From contig CAJIYZ010000071.1 in assembly GCA_905181675.1 (NCBI GenBank), forward strand, positions 1 through 34,667: a DNA stretch of 34,667 nucleotides, written 5' to 3'. This document shows positions 24,926-33,652 of the stretch, in pieces; the stretch's first letter is position 1, and every line of letters starts with the position of its first letter. The notes under the pieces are model-generated. The model did no database searches, was not told the origin of the DNA, and worked only from the letters and a program-made list of their open reading frames with translations. This stretch comes from Bacteroidetes bacterium MED-G20. GTDB taxonomy: Bacteria > Bacteroidota > Bacteroidia > Flavobacteriales_D > Parvicellaceae. The position numbers were made by a program, and so were the translations under genes.

Positions 24926-26785
24926 ATGAAAAAAATACAATTAACTATACTTTACTTTTGCTTCTGTGGCATTTTCAATGCTCAAGTAAAATCAGATAAA
25001 AACTTTAACACTTGTGATTTTAAACCACTTGTTAATCAAAATTTAAACTTTTCTAAATCTAGTTTTGACACTATTGCATACAATACTTTCAATAATGTTG
25101 CAGATTGGACAATTAGTGCTGCGAATTTACAAGGACAATGGGAAGTTGTTACAACAACTCCTGCCGATGTTGTAACCTATATGGGGACAATGGCCTCCAC
25201 TTCAGTCTCAGATGGTTTTGCTGTTTTTAACGGGATTCAGTATTTGCTCACTGGAAGTGTTGATTTTCAAGATGCTGCTATTGAACTAAATGACACACTA
25301 GATTTAAGCAACTATCCTAGTGTCACTTTAGAGTTTGAACAAATGTATAAAGCTTTTAATTACGATAAAACTTTCGTGGAGCTATCTACTGATTATGGAA
25401 CAACCTGGACTGCCATAGAACTTAACGATCAAGTGACAACGAACGACCCTGCAATTCAAGAACTTGTTGGAATCAACATATCTTCCTATGTTGGTGGACA
25501 ACAAGGGGTTAAAATTAGGTTTAGATGGACCAGTGACAGCGACGATGATTCCTTCGGGTCTGGGTATGGATGGTTAATTGATGATTTAAAAATAACAGTT
25601 CCACCGGAAAATGACATTCAAAATATTTCCTCTTGGATATTTGGTGAGAATAGTGGAGGAGCTGAGTATGGGAGAACTCCTATTTCACAAGTTGAACAAA
25701 ATTATTATATAGGATCATCAGTTTATAATTACGGTTCTATGGATCAATTAAATGTTGTTTCAAATGGAGATTTTAATGGGCCGACTACTATTTCAAGTTC
25801 TGCTTCAAGTACTATTATAGAAAGTGATTCTACAAAATCTATTGAAAGCCTAAATCCTGTCAGTTTGTCGGTAGGAAATTACACAGGATCTGTAACAGTA
25901 ACTTCTATGGGAGACACTTTAGGATCGGGGAATTTTGACGATAATACCTTTTTAAGAAATTTTGAAATCACCAATGATATATATTCCTTAGATGGGCTTG
26001 GAAACCACCCTGCAGGTTATGAAGCAATTGGATCGTTAGGGTCTAATTCTTGGTCAGATGCTTCGGATGGATTAGTTTGTGGAACATATTACCCAATTAA
26101 ACAAGAAGAAATTTTAAATTCTGTAAGAGCTTACATAACGAGTTCTACTATGGCCCAAAGTGAGGTGATTTTATATATATTGGATTCTTTAAGCTTCACA
26201 AGTGGTCTATTTAGCAACTCTATTTTCACATCTGAACTTTACACTGTTACTGCTCAGGATGTAAATAATGGATATATAGAAATTCCAGTTGCAAACAATA
26301 TTGGTTGGGATCCAATCAATAATATTTCAACTTGGGAAAATGTTACATTAGGAATTGGAAGTTACTATGCTGCAATTGAACTATACAGCGGGGGCAATAC
26401 TTACGATATTAGAATTCTTGATGACAATACTGTAGGACAGCCTGCTTGGTCAAGCGCAATATGGTATCCTGGAGATCAAGCTTACTCAAATGGAAATGCA
26501 TTTGCAATAAGAATGAATTTGGGGTCTAATGTGAATTTAATGGAGAATACAATAAATAAATTGGAAGTTTTTCCAAACCCATCCAATGATTTTGTGAATA
26601 TTAAACTAGAAAATAACTTGCAAAGTGAATTAACGCTAATGGATGTTTCTGGAAAAGTTGTTCTTGAAAAAACATTTACAAACACCTCAAATATTATTCT
26701 TTCTTCTCTTAAATGTGGAATTTACATGCTTTCTGTTAAAAATAATTCTCAAATTATAACCAAGAGAGTTAACGTTGTTAAATAG
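24926..26785 (+). CDS. T9SS cargo protein with jelly-roll domain (paralog A)
   Basis: 619 residues from the ATG at 24926 (MKKIQLTILYFCFCGIFNAQ, a signal peptide). The frame is open further upstream into gcvP, but only the 24926 start gives a clean signal sequence. About 40-225 is an adhesin/MAM-like jelly roll (EFEQMYKAFNYDKTFVELST, GWLIDDLKI). About 229-540 is a second module nearly shared with the gene at 28239 (e.g. HPAGYEAIGSLGSNSW, DGLVCGTYY, PAWSSAIWYP). About 545-619 is a T9SS type A sorting domain (VFPNPSNDFVNIKL, LMDVSGKVV, CGIYMLSVK). Such proteins are exported by Sec, then T9SS, and displayed or released. Adhesion or matrix binding is plausible but not shown. The SH3b/MORN-like gene overlaps its 3' end. 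Confidence 0.88.
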   Translation: MKKIQLTILYFCFCGIFNAQVKSDKNFNTCDFKPLVNQNLNFSKSSFDTIAYNTFNNVADWTISAANLQGQWEVVTTTPADVVTYMGTMASTSVSDGFAVFNGIQYLLTGSVDFQDAAIELNDTLDLSNYPSVTLEFEQMYKAFNYDKTFVELSTDYGTTWTAIELNDQVTTNDPAIQELVGINISSYVGGQQGVKIRFRWTSDSDDDSFGSGYGWLIDDLKITVPPENDIQNISSWIFGENSGGAEYGRTPISQVEQNYYIGSSVYNYGSMDQLNVVSNGDFNGPTTISSSASSTIIESDSTKSIESLNPVSLSVGNYTGSVTVTSMGDTLGSGNFDDNTFLRNFEITNDIYSLDGLGNHPAGYEAIGSLGSNSWSDASDGLVCGTYYPIKQEEILNSVRAYITSSTMAQSEVILYILDSLSFTSGLFSNSIFTSELYTVTAQDVNNGYIEIPVANNIGWDPINNISTWENVTLGIGSYYAAIELYSGGNTYDIRILDDNTVGQPAWSSAIWYPGDQAYSNGNAFAIRMNLGSNVNLMENTINKLEVFPNPSNDFVNIKLENNLQSELTLMDVSGKVVLEKTFTNTSNIILSSLKCGIYMLSVKNNSQIITKRVNVVK

Positions 26786-27896
26786 AATCACAATTAAAAA
26801 GCTACTTCTTGTTTTATTGATAGTTCCAACTGTTTCTTTTGGTCAAAAAGTAATTGATCAGATTTATTTTGTAGCCTCATCAGGCGGATTAAATGTTAGA
26901 GATAAGCCTGGAAGTGAAGGAAATAAAATAGCAACGCTGTTGCTGGATGATTTTGTAATCTTAAAACAAAAAACAGATAAATCTTTAATCATAAATGATT
27001 TCAACAAGGCGACCGGAAAAACTAAAGAAATTTCGGGGCACTGGGCTAAAATTGAAACCTTAAACCCGCCTAAACTCAAAGGCAATAAAGTTTTATGGGA
27101 AGATAACTATGAAAATATAGAAGGCTATGTTTTTAATGGGTTTTTGAAAAAAACAAACATAACAGATACAATTAACTCTGTGGAACTTTTAAACAAGAAC
27201 AATTTATTTTATCACCAAAAAAAACTATTTACAGGTAAAACAATAACAGTTAAATCGACCTTAGTTGACGAAAATAAAATTGAAGTTCCCAATTATGTTC
27301 TTATTAAAACTTATTTAAATGGATTAAAGTATAGAGAAACTGAGTATAATCAATATTGGACTAATCCTTGTTTAGTATTGGATAATATTTATTACAAAAA
27401 TGGAAATATAATGCAAGGCGGAATTCATAAAGATTGTTTTATATGGGATTATAACTATTATTATGAAAACGGTCAAATAAAGTCTCAAAATACAGATTTA
27501 TGTGCATATTGTGGACGACACGAACATACAGAATGGTACGATAATGGTCAGCTTAAATTTGGTTTTGGCAAGACTAATGGAAGCATTGAAATTATGAATG
27601 CTAATGATCAAGATGCTCATGCAACAAAATATTTTGATATTAATCCTGATAATTTAAAAAAATATAACATCAAACGATTTGTGATAAATTTCTTAAGTGA
27701 AAAAAGGTGGTTTTACAGAAATGGTGAAAAAGAAAAAACCGTTAAATTCATTGACTATACTAGTTTGGAGAATTATGGAGATATGGGTAGTCAATTTTTT
27801 ATTGAAATAAATGGCAAGGCTATTAATTTAGATAAACCTCACATATTTGAATCTGAATGTTGGGATGAAAAAGGAATCAAAATTAAATGTCCTTGA
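26775..27896 (+). CDS. secreted SH3b and MORN-like repeat protein
   Basis: 373 residues, with a TTG start that overlaps the stop of paralog A by 11 bases. This start gives a complete signal peptide (NRITIKKLLLVLLIVPTVSFGQ); no ATG lies nearby. Residues about 28-115 form a bacterial SH3 domain (GGLNVRDKPGSEGNKIATLL, with a later WAKIE and GYVFNGFL). Residues about 205-260 hold MORN/YwqK-like repeats (YYKNGNIMQGG, YYYENGQIKSQ, WYDNGQLKFG), and a last repeat-like ECWDEKGIKIKCP ends the protein. It lacks a T9SS sorting domain, so it probably stays in the periplasm or outer membrane. Function is unknown; SH3b domains often bind peptidoglycan. The gene is flanked by two copies of a T9SS sorting-domain sequence, one of them broken. 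Confidence 0.8.
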   Translation: MLNRITIKKLLLVLLIVPTVSFGQKVIDQIYFVASSGGLNVRDKPGSEGNKIATLLLDDFVILKQKTDKSLIINDFNKATGKTKEISGHWAKIETLNPPKLKGNKVLWEDNYENIEGYVFNGFLKKTNITDTINSVELLNKNNLFYHQKKLFTGKTITVKSTLVDENKIEVPNYVLIKTYLNGLKYRETEYNQYWTNPCLVLDNIYYKNGNIMQGGIHKDCFIWDYNYYYENGQIKSQNTDLCAYCGRHEHTEWYDNGQLKFGFGKTNGSIEIMNANDQDAHATKYFDINPDNLKKYNIKRFVINFLSEKRWFYRNGEKEKTVKFIDYTSLENYGDMGSQFFIEINGKAINLDKPHIFESECWDEKGIKIKCP

Positions 27897-27931
27897 ATCA
27901 TCATCGGCATATCCTCCTTTTTAATTTCAGA

Positions 27932-28130
27932 GATTTTATGAATATTAAAGTTGTAAAAAACTTGCCAAGTGAATTATCAATCATAAATGTTTCTGGAAAA
28001 ATTGTTCTTGAAAAAAATATTTACAAATATATCAAATCTTAATCTTTCTTCTCTTAAAAGTTGGACTTACATACTATTTGTTAAAAACCATTCTCAAATT
28101 ATCCCAATTAGAGATAACCTATGTAAATAG
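27932..28130 (+). pseudogene. decayed T9SS sorting-domain remnant
   Basis: About 200 bases that align with the 3' end of paralog A (26587-26785), roughly 80% identical by hand count with a single 1-base insertion near 28015. Conceptual reading in the first frame gives FMNIKVVKNLPSELSI and INVSGKIVLEKN. After the frameshift, FTNISNLNLSSLK, FVKNHSQIIPIRD and a stop at 28128-28130 follow, matching residue by residue the tail of paralog A. The similarity starts abruptly at about 27932 and stops just after the TAG (AAATAGAAT shared). No start codon, signal peptide or body of a gene precedes it. It fills most of the 342-base gap between the SH3b/MORN-like gene and paralog B; the rest shows nothing I can name. 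Confidence 0.85.
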
Positions 28131-28238
28131 AATTCTTGCTCAAAGAGTTTTGTTTAAACTAAAAGCGAAATACTTAAATATTTGAACTAAATAAATTATT
28201 TTTTCTTATTATTGTTATATAATCTTAATGACAATAAA

Positions 28239-30200
28239 ATGAAAAAAATTTACTTATTACTCTTTTGTATAACTACTAGTTTTTTAGCAAGTGCACAAAG
28301 CTCTTCGAGTCAAATGTCTAAAAAACATGAATTTATAGAAGAAAAAATTAAACCTGACTTTTCAAGCCAACCTAAAGGTGTAGTGCTTTGGGAAAATCAA
28401 TTTGACAACGCAAGTGACTGGGTTACTGATAACAGTTGTTCTTATGCATCTTACAATATAGTTGGCGGGTATGATTACACTAACCAAACTCCAATCACCT
28501 CAACTTCAGTTTGTGCTGGTACTGGTACTGGTGCCACAGATCCTGGAACAGGAACTACAGCTCAATGGAGATTCGAAACAGATGCTAACTTAATACCTGT
28601 AGCTGCTCTTGCGCCGTTTGGATCTGCTTCGGCATCTAATGGCTTTCTATTTATAAATTCTGACGCATGTGGTGGTGGTGATGGCGATGGTACTCCGATA
28701 TACGTTACTGCAACTATTGCAACTCCTATAGATTTAACTGGCGAAAACAGTGTTGTTTTGTCTTTTTCACATAACTACAGATGGTGGCAAGATACGAGAG
28801 GGGTAAGAGTTTCTGGAGATAACGGAGCTACTTGGGTTCAATATGAAATCACTAACAATTCTGGATATCCAAATGATCAAAACTCAGGAAATCCTGAAAT
28901 TACAAGTATCGATGTTTCTTCTGATGTTGGTGGACAATCACAAGTTTTGGTACAGTTTTATTACGAAGATAATGACTTTTGGGCATGGTATTGGGCTGTA
29001 GATGATGTAAAAATATCTAGAAAAGATTTAAACAATATTCAAGCAAATTCTTCTTGGATTTATGGTGAAACACATTTTGGTGCTGAATATGGTAGAGTTC
29101 CAATTACTGAAATAGATCAAAATTGGGTAGTTGGCGCACAAGTAACTAACGATGGTGTTAATGATCAAACAAATGTGAGTTTAGCTGCTGATTTTGGCTC
29201 ATTCAACACAACATCTTCCCTTGGAATTGTTGAAGCTGATTCAACATCAGTTATTGAATCTTTAGAACCCTTAACTTTAACAGCTGGAGTTTACCAAGGA
29301 ACATTTACTGTAAGTTCAGATTCTGATCAGGTTGGTGGAGCTAATTTTTCAGATAATACCTACGAAAGAAATTTTGAGATAACCAACGATGTATACTCTT
29401 TAGACGGCATTGGATTACACCCAGCTGGATACGAAGCACTTGGGTCACTTGGAAGTAATTCATGGGCAGATGCTGCAGATGGTCTGGTATGTGGTACTTA
29501 CTATAATTTAAAACAAACTCAAGTTGTAAACTCTGTAAGAACTTATATAACTTCTTCATCTGTTGCTCAAGCAGAAGTCATTTTATATATTATTGATTCG
29601 CTAAGTTTCTCTACTGGTGCTTTTGGAAATGCAACATATACATCTGATTTATATCCTTTAACTGCTACAGATGTTGCCAATGGCTACTTTGATATGTCTA
29701 TAGCAACACTTTCTGGTTGGGATCCATCAACAAATAGCAATACTTGGGAAAACTTAACTTTAAGTGCAGGTGGCTATTATTTAGCTGTTGAATTATTTAG
29801 TGGTGGTAATACTTTTGATGTAAGAATTGTAGATGATGCTACAGTAACTCAACCTGCATGGTCAAGTGCAATTTGGTATCCTGCACCAACAAGTACTTTT
29901 TATTCAAATGGTAATGCTTTTGCTATTAGAATGAATATGGGAGCAAATGTTGGAATAAATGAAAAAGTCAAAAACAAGGTTTCTATTTATCCAAATCCAA
30001 CTTCCGATGTTTTAAATATATCTACAAACTCTAACAATATCAGTGAGTTAATGATAAAAGATATTACGGGGAAAATAATTTTAACTCAACAGTTTAATTC
30101 TAAGGTTACTATTAACACTGAAAATTATGCCAAAGGGGTTTATTTAATAGATGTCAAAAATAACCTTGGTACAGTTTCTCAAAAGATATCTGTGCAGTAA
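28239..30200 (+). CDS. T9SS cargo protein with jelly-roll domain (paralog B)
   Basis: 653 residues from the ATG at 28239 (MKKIYLLLFCITTSFLASAQ, a signal peptide). An open frame extends 27 bases upstream but adds nothing useful. About 45-260 is a jelly-roll-like domain (SFSHNYRWWQDTRGVRVSG, WYWAVDDVKI), longer and more divergent than in paralog A, with a Gly/Thr-rich insert near 98-105 and a GGGDGDG loop that could bind calcium. About 264-575 closely matches paralog A (HPAGYEALGSLGSNSW, DGLVCGTYY, PAWSSAIWYP). The end is a T9SS type A sorting domain (SIYPNPTSDVLNIS, ITGKIIL, KGVYLIDVK). A clear hairpin terminator follows at 30222. The family function is unknown; surface binding is likely. Confidence 0.88.
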   Translation: MKKIYLLLFCITTSFLASAQSSSSQMSKKHEFIEEKIKPDFSSQPKGVVLWENQFDNASDWVTDNSCSYASYNIVGGYDYTNQTPITSTSVCAGTGTGATDPGTGTTAQWRFETDANLIPVAALAPFGSASASNGFLFINSDACGGGDGDGTPIYVTATIATPIDLTGENSVVLSFSHNYRWWQDTRGVRVSGDNGATWVQYEITNNSGYPNDQNSGNPEITSIDVSSDVGGQSQVLVQFYYEDNDFWAWYWAVDDVKISRKDLNNIQANSSWIYGETHFGAEYGRVPITEIDQNWVVGAQVTNDGVNDQTNVSLAADFGSFNTTSSLGIVEADSTSVIESLEPLTLTAGVYQGTFTVSSDSDQVGGANFSDNTYERNFEITNDVYSLDGIGLHPAGYEALGSLGSNSWADAADGLVCGTYYNLKQTQVVNSVRTYITSSSVAQAEVILYIIDSLSFSTGAFGNATYTSDLYPLTATDVANGYFDMSIATLSGWDPSTNSNTWENLTLSAGGYYLAVELFSGGNTFDVRIVDDATVTQPAWSSAIWYPAPTSTFYSNGNAFAIRMNMGANVGINEKVKNKVSIYPNPTSDVLNISTNSNNISELMIKDITGKIILTQQFNSKVTINTENYAKGVYLIDVKNNLGTVSQKISVQ

Positions 30201-30221
30201 GGTATTTAACACAATAATTAC

Positions 30222-30247
30222 AAAGGGGAGTTTACTCCCCTTTTTTT
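30222..30247 (+). terminator. rho-independent terminator after paralog B
   Basis: A nine-pair stem AAAGGGGAG/CTCCCCTTT with a TTTA loop (stem arms 30222-30230 and 30235-30243) runs into a T tract ending at 30247. It lies 22 bases after the stop of paralog B and separates it from the next gene. Confidence 0.85.
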
Positions 30248-30326
30248 ATGCTTTGTAGTGAAAAAAACTTTTTTTTAGAGGATTATTTTCTTACATTTAA
30301 GCTTACTAATAATTTAAATTCACGAC

Positions 30327-32039
30327 ATGAAAAAACTAATACTAAGTACATTCATTCTATTATTTGCTTGCATAAGCAGCTTTGCTCAACAGATTGAGTT
30401 CACAGTAGAAGCTCCTGCTTCAATTGCTGGAGCCTATGGTTTCTCATCAACTAACGATGTTGCCGGTTGGGGTAGCCCAGATTTAACTGATACTGCGAAT
30501 GCTGTAGTAGATACTTTAATGTTTGTAGAAGATGGTACTACAGGTACTAATCCTCAAGGAAATCCAATTTCGCAAGAAGGTTGCTTCCCATTAATCAACG
30601 ATTTAACAGGAAAAATTGCTGTTATTTGGAGAAACACTTGTCAATTTGGAACTAAAGTCCAATTTGCAGAACAAGCAGGTGCTAGAGCCGTAATAATTAT
30701 TAACAGAGAACCAGGATTGGTAAATATGGCCCCAGGAGATAGTGGAGCAGTATGTACTATTCCAGCAATTTTTATTGAAGATGCAACAGGTGCTATTATA
30801 ACTGCTGAAATGGCTAATGGTCCAGTTGTTGCTTTTATAGGTTCAAGAAATTTTGACAATAATTTATCTGTTACCGCTTCAGATGTAATTCTTCCAGAGG
30901 CAAGTTCTATTCCTTCAGCATTAGCCCAAGACAATTCAGAATACGAAGTGCAAATTGGAAGTTGGGTAATAAATTCAGGAAATATTGATAACAACGCTGT
31001 TTTAAATGCTACGATAACTTCTGGCGGCACTACACTATACGATCAATCTACTGCATCTACTCCTATTTTAGCTGGTGATAGCGCATATTTTTCTTTGCCT
31101 ACATTTAGTCAAGCATCCTACAGTACTGGAATGTATAATCTTACTTATTCTGTAGATACAACTGGAGATGAGTTTCAAAGTGATAATTCTGTAAGCGCTG
31201 ATTTTCATATTAGTAGTACAAAGTTCTCAAACGTTCCTTTAGATAGTAATGAAAACATGGTGTTAAGTCCACATTACAGACCAAACAGTGCTACTGGGAG
31301 TGTAAGTGTTTGTGCTCCATTTATGGACCCAAATGCAAGTAGAATGGCTGCAATGGGATTAAGCTTTTCTGCTGTTGTAAGTGGTGGAGATTTATCTAAT
31401 AGATATTTTACTACCTATGCTCATGAGTGGGGAGATGTATTTGCTGACTTAGACGATCCTGCAGCAGCAATAAGCATTATAAATACAATTGGAACTGGAG
31501 AATTTACTTATCCGAATGATTCAGCCTATCAAGAGGTTTACGTACCATTTGTAGATCCTGTAACTTTAGTTGATAATCAGAGATATTTGTTTTGTGTTAA
31601 TACTTTTGATACAGATGTTTATATTGGGTTTGATGATAAATTAGATTACAATCAGAATATGACAAATGTATATAAGCAACCTGTAAGTTGTGTTGAGAAT
31701 AATGGTTCATGGTACTTAACTGGATTTGGTTCAGATGTTACTGCTGGAATATCAGTTGAACTTACTACCAATTTAAATGTTGAAGACAATGAGTTATCAA
31801 ATATTGATGCTTTTCCTAACCCAGCAAATAATATAGTTACTATACCTTTAAAAGGTTATAATGGAAAAGGCAGTATAAATATTATGGACGTTACTGGAAA
31901 AATAATATCCTCTAAGACTGTAAATGCTAATGACCTAATATCAGTTGATGTAAGTGATATAGCTAACGGAAATTATATATTTGATTTGAAATTACAAGAT
32001 GGAAGATCTACTAAGTTTAATATTGTAATTAGTAAATAG
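30327..32039 (+). CDS. T9SS cargo protein with PA (protease-associated) domain
   Basis: 570 residues. A signal peptide (MKKLILSTFILLFACISSFAQQ) is followed by a PA domain at about 65-165: GKIAVIWRNTCQFGTKVQFA then AEQAGARAVIIINREPG and IPAIFIEDATG, the standard PA blocks. No peptidase catalytic domain is visible. The middle (about 190-470) is beta-rich and resembles unassigned flavobacterial secreted proteins. The last 75 or so residues are a T9SS type A sorting domain (IDAFPNPANNIVTIPL, MDVTGKIISS, ANGNYIFDLKL). PA domains usually mediate protein contacts or cap protease sites, so here it may bind substrate at the surface. It is preceded and followed by hairpin terminators, so it is probably a single-gene unit. 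Confidence 0.88.
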   Translation: MKKLILSTFILLFACISSFAQQIEFTVEAPASIAGAYGFSSTNDVAGWGSPDLTDTANAVVDTLMFVEDGTTGTNPQGNPISQEGCFPLINDLTGKIAVIWRNTCQFGTKVQFAEQAGARAVIIINREPGLVNMAPGDSGAVCTIPAIFIEDATGAIITAEMANGPVVAFIGSRNFDNNLSVTASDVILPEASSIPSALAQDNSEYEVQIGSWVINSGNIDNNAVLNATITSGGTTLYDQSTASTPILAGDSAYFSLPTFSQASYSTGMYNLTYSVDTTGDEFQSDNSVSADFHISSTKFSNVPLDSNENMVLSPHYRPNSATGSVSVCAPFMDPNASRMAAMGLSFSAVVSGGDLSNRYFTTYAHEWGDVFADLDDPAAAISIINTIGTGEFTYPNDSAYQEVYVPFVDPVTLVDNQRYLFCVNTFDTDVYIGFDDKLDYNQNMTNVYKQPVSCVENNGSWYLTGFGSDVTAGISVELTTNLNVEDNELSNIDAFPNPANNIVTIPLKGYNGKGSINIMDVTGKIISSKTVNANDLISVDVSDIANGNYIFDLKLQDGRSTKFNIVISK

Positions 32040-32060
32040 CAGTATTATTTAAATAAGTTA

Positions 32061-32087
32061 AAGGCCTCAGTTGAGGCCTTTTTTTTT
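32061..32087 (+). terminator. rho-independent terminator after the PA-domain gene
   Basis: AAGGCCTCA and TGAGGCCTT form a perfect nine-base inverted repeat (32061-32069 with 32072-32080), closed by a tight loop, with a T tract to 32087. It lies between convergent genes. On the minus strand the tract after the stem is poorer in T, so it mainly serves the plus-strand gene. Confidence 0.85.
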
Positions 32088-32089
32088 GA

Positions 32090-32836
32090 CTATTTTTTCA
32101 TCTTTTGTAAGAACTTGGATACGTATACAAAGTCGTACAACTCTTTTACTTTAACATCTAAAATTTCTTCTTTATTACCTTCCCACTTTTTAACTCCACC
32201 ATCAATAAACAAAATATTTTCACCAATTTCTAAAACCGAGTTCATGTCATGGGTAATTACAATTGTTGTCATTTGATACTCCTTAGTTATCTCATGTATT
32301 AATTCGTCAATAATGATAGCAGTAACTGGATCTAGACCAGAATTAGGCTCATCACAGAATAAATACTTTGGTTTCATAGAAATAGCTCTAGCAATGGCAA
32401 CTCTTTTCTGCATTCCACCACTAATATCGGATGGGTACATAGAATTCTTATTTAGAATATTTACTCTTTGCAAACAAAAATTTACTCTTTCAATGACTTC
32501 TTCTTCAGACATACTAGTAAACATTCTTAATGGAAATGCAACATTTTCCTCCACAGATAAAGAATCAAAAAGTGCACTTCCTTGAAACAACATTCCTATT
32601 TCTTTTCTAACTTTCTTAGTCTCTTTGGGTTTCAAACTTGAAAACTTAATGTCATCAAAATAAACGTCTCCAATGTCTGGCTCTAATAAACCAACTATAC
32701 ATTTTGTTAGAACAGATTTTCCAGAACCACTTTTACCAATAATTAAATTAGTCTTACCCTTTTCAAAAACAAAGGAAATATCTTTTAAAACTTCTACACC
32801 AGAAAAAGATTTAGATATATTTTTAACTGTTATCAA
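32090..32836 (-). CDS. MlaF-like ABC transporter ATP-binding protein
   Basis: 248 residues. Walker A is GKSGSGKS (34-41), the signature is SGGMQKR (139-145), which is the Mla/Ttg2A form rather than LSGGQ, and Walker B ends FCDEPNSGLDP (160-170) with E163. TTIVITHDM supplies the H-loop. MlaF-type ATPases drive phospholipid or sterol/organic solvent transport between the membranes with the permease MlaE and an MCE-domain protein MlaD. The permease is encoded just upstream with a 4-base overlap (ATGA). No MCE-domain gene is adjacent. Symbol withheld because the substrate in this lineage is not known. Confidence 0.92.
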   Translation of the reverse strand: MITVKNISKSFSGVEVLKDISFVFEKGKTNLIIGKSGSGKSVLTKCIVGLLEPDIGDVYFDDIKFSSLKPKETKKVRKEIGMLFQGSALFDSLSVEENVAFPLRMFTSMSEEEVIERVNFCLQRVNILNKNSMYPSDISGGMQKRVAIARAISMKPKYLFCDEPNSGLDPVTAIIIDELIHEITKEYQMTTIVITHDMNSVLEIGENILFIDGGVKKWEGNKEEILDVKVKELYDFVYVSKFLQKMKK

Positions 32837-33573
32837 ATTAAAAGCAATTGAGTCAATATATAATTAGCAAAAAGGATGAAAACACTACTGTAGACTACAG
32901 CATTGGTACTTGCCTTACCAACTTCTAGAGCCCCACCCTTGAGATAATAACCGTAGTAACTAGAAATACTAGTAATAATAAATGCAAAAACTATTGTTTT
33001 GGTAAGTGCATAACGTATGAAAACAAAATTGTCTTCTGAAAAAGTTCTAATACCTAATAAATATTGCTTTACTGGAATTATTTCTGTGAAATAACAAACT
33101 AAACCACCGCCAAAAAAGCCAAAAAACATACTGTACATAATTACGATTGGAAAAATAAATAGAGCTGCTAATATTTTAGGCCCAATCAAATAGCCTATTG
33201 AATTTACCCCCATAACTTCTAATGCATCAATTTGCTCAGTTACTCTCATAGAGCCCAACTCAGAGGCAATATTAGACCCTACTTTACCTGCTAATATTAA
33301 AGATATAATTGTTGGACAAAACTCTAAAAGCATGGATTGCTTTACTGTAAATCCTACTGTGTAGTCTGGAATCCATGCAGATTCTATAGCTGTAGCAGTT
33401 TGAATTACTAGGACAGCACCCATAAATGCAGACATTAAAGACACTATAAATAATGATTTGACGCCCAATTGGATAACTTCATCCAGAAATCTTCTCCAGT
33501 AAACACTAAATTTTTCAGGCTTGAAAAAGATGTGGTAGAGCATAAACATGTATTTACCTAAATTCCCTATCAT
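32833..33573 (-). CDS. MlaE-like ABC transporter permease
   Basis: 246 residues, the typical MlaE size. About five to six membrane helices are seen. The family core is clear: SLMSAFMGAVLVIQTATAIE, then PTIISLILAGKVGSNIASELGSMRVTEQIDALEVMG, given here only by its parts RVTEQIDALEVMG and AGKVGSNIASELG. The C-terminal half has TSISSYYGYYLKGGALEVGK, typical of MlaE. The protein forms the membrane channel of an Mla-type lipid transporter with the MlaF-like ATPase encoded next. It is the first of the two genes. No convincing promoter is visible in the 79 bases before it, although a TTATTTTG box is close to consensus. Confidence 0.92.
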   Translation of the reverse strand: MIGNLGKYMFMLYHIFFKPEKFSVYWRRFLDEVIQLGVKSLFIVSLMSAFMGAVLVIQTATAIESAWIPDYTVGFTVKQSMLLEFCPTIISLILAGKVGSNIASELGSMRVTEQIDALEVMGVNSIGYLIGPKILAALFIFPIVIMYSMFFGFFGGGLVCYFTEIIPVKQYLLGIRTFSEDNFVFIRYALTKTIVFAFIITSISSYYGYYLKGGALEVGKASTNAVVYSSVFILFANYILTQLLLI

Positions 33574-33605
33574 ATATTTATATTAACCAAAATAAACAAT
33601 AATAA

Positions 33606-33637
33606 TTGTGAATCCATGAATGCAATCATTAATTTTG
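33606..33637 (+). promoter_or_regulatory. Bacteroidota-type promoter of the small lipoprotein gene
   Basis: TTG (33606-33608), a 21-base spacer and TAATTTTG (33630-33637) fit the Bacteroidota promoter pattern. The lipoprotein ATG at 33653 is 15 bases downstream. It supports the reality of this short gene and probably also serves the cytidylyltransferase-like gene. Confidence 0.55.
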
Positions 33638-33652
33638 GAAGAATTATACATA

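Noticed and set aside
28149-28184. Possible promoter of paralog B: TTTG at 28149 and AATATTTG at 28177
   Set aside because: The -7 box misses the first T, the spacer is 24 bases and the start is 54 bases away; weaker than the others, so not listed.
28515-28560. Short Gly/Thr repeat in paralog B (GTGTG and PGTGTT)
   Set aside because: Low-complexity linker in a secreted protein; common and not enough for a repeat call.
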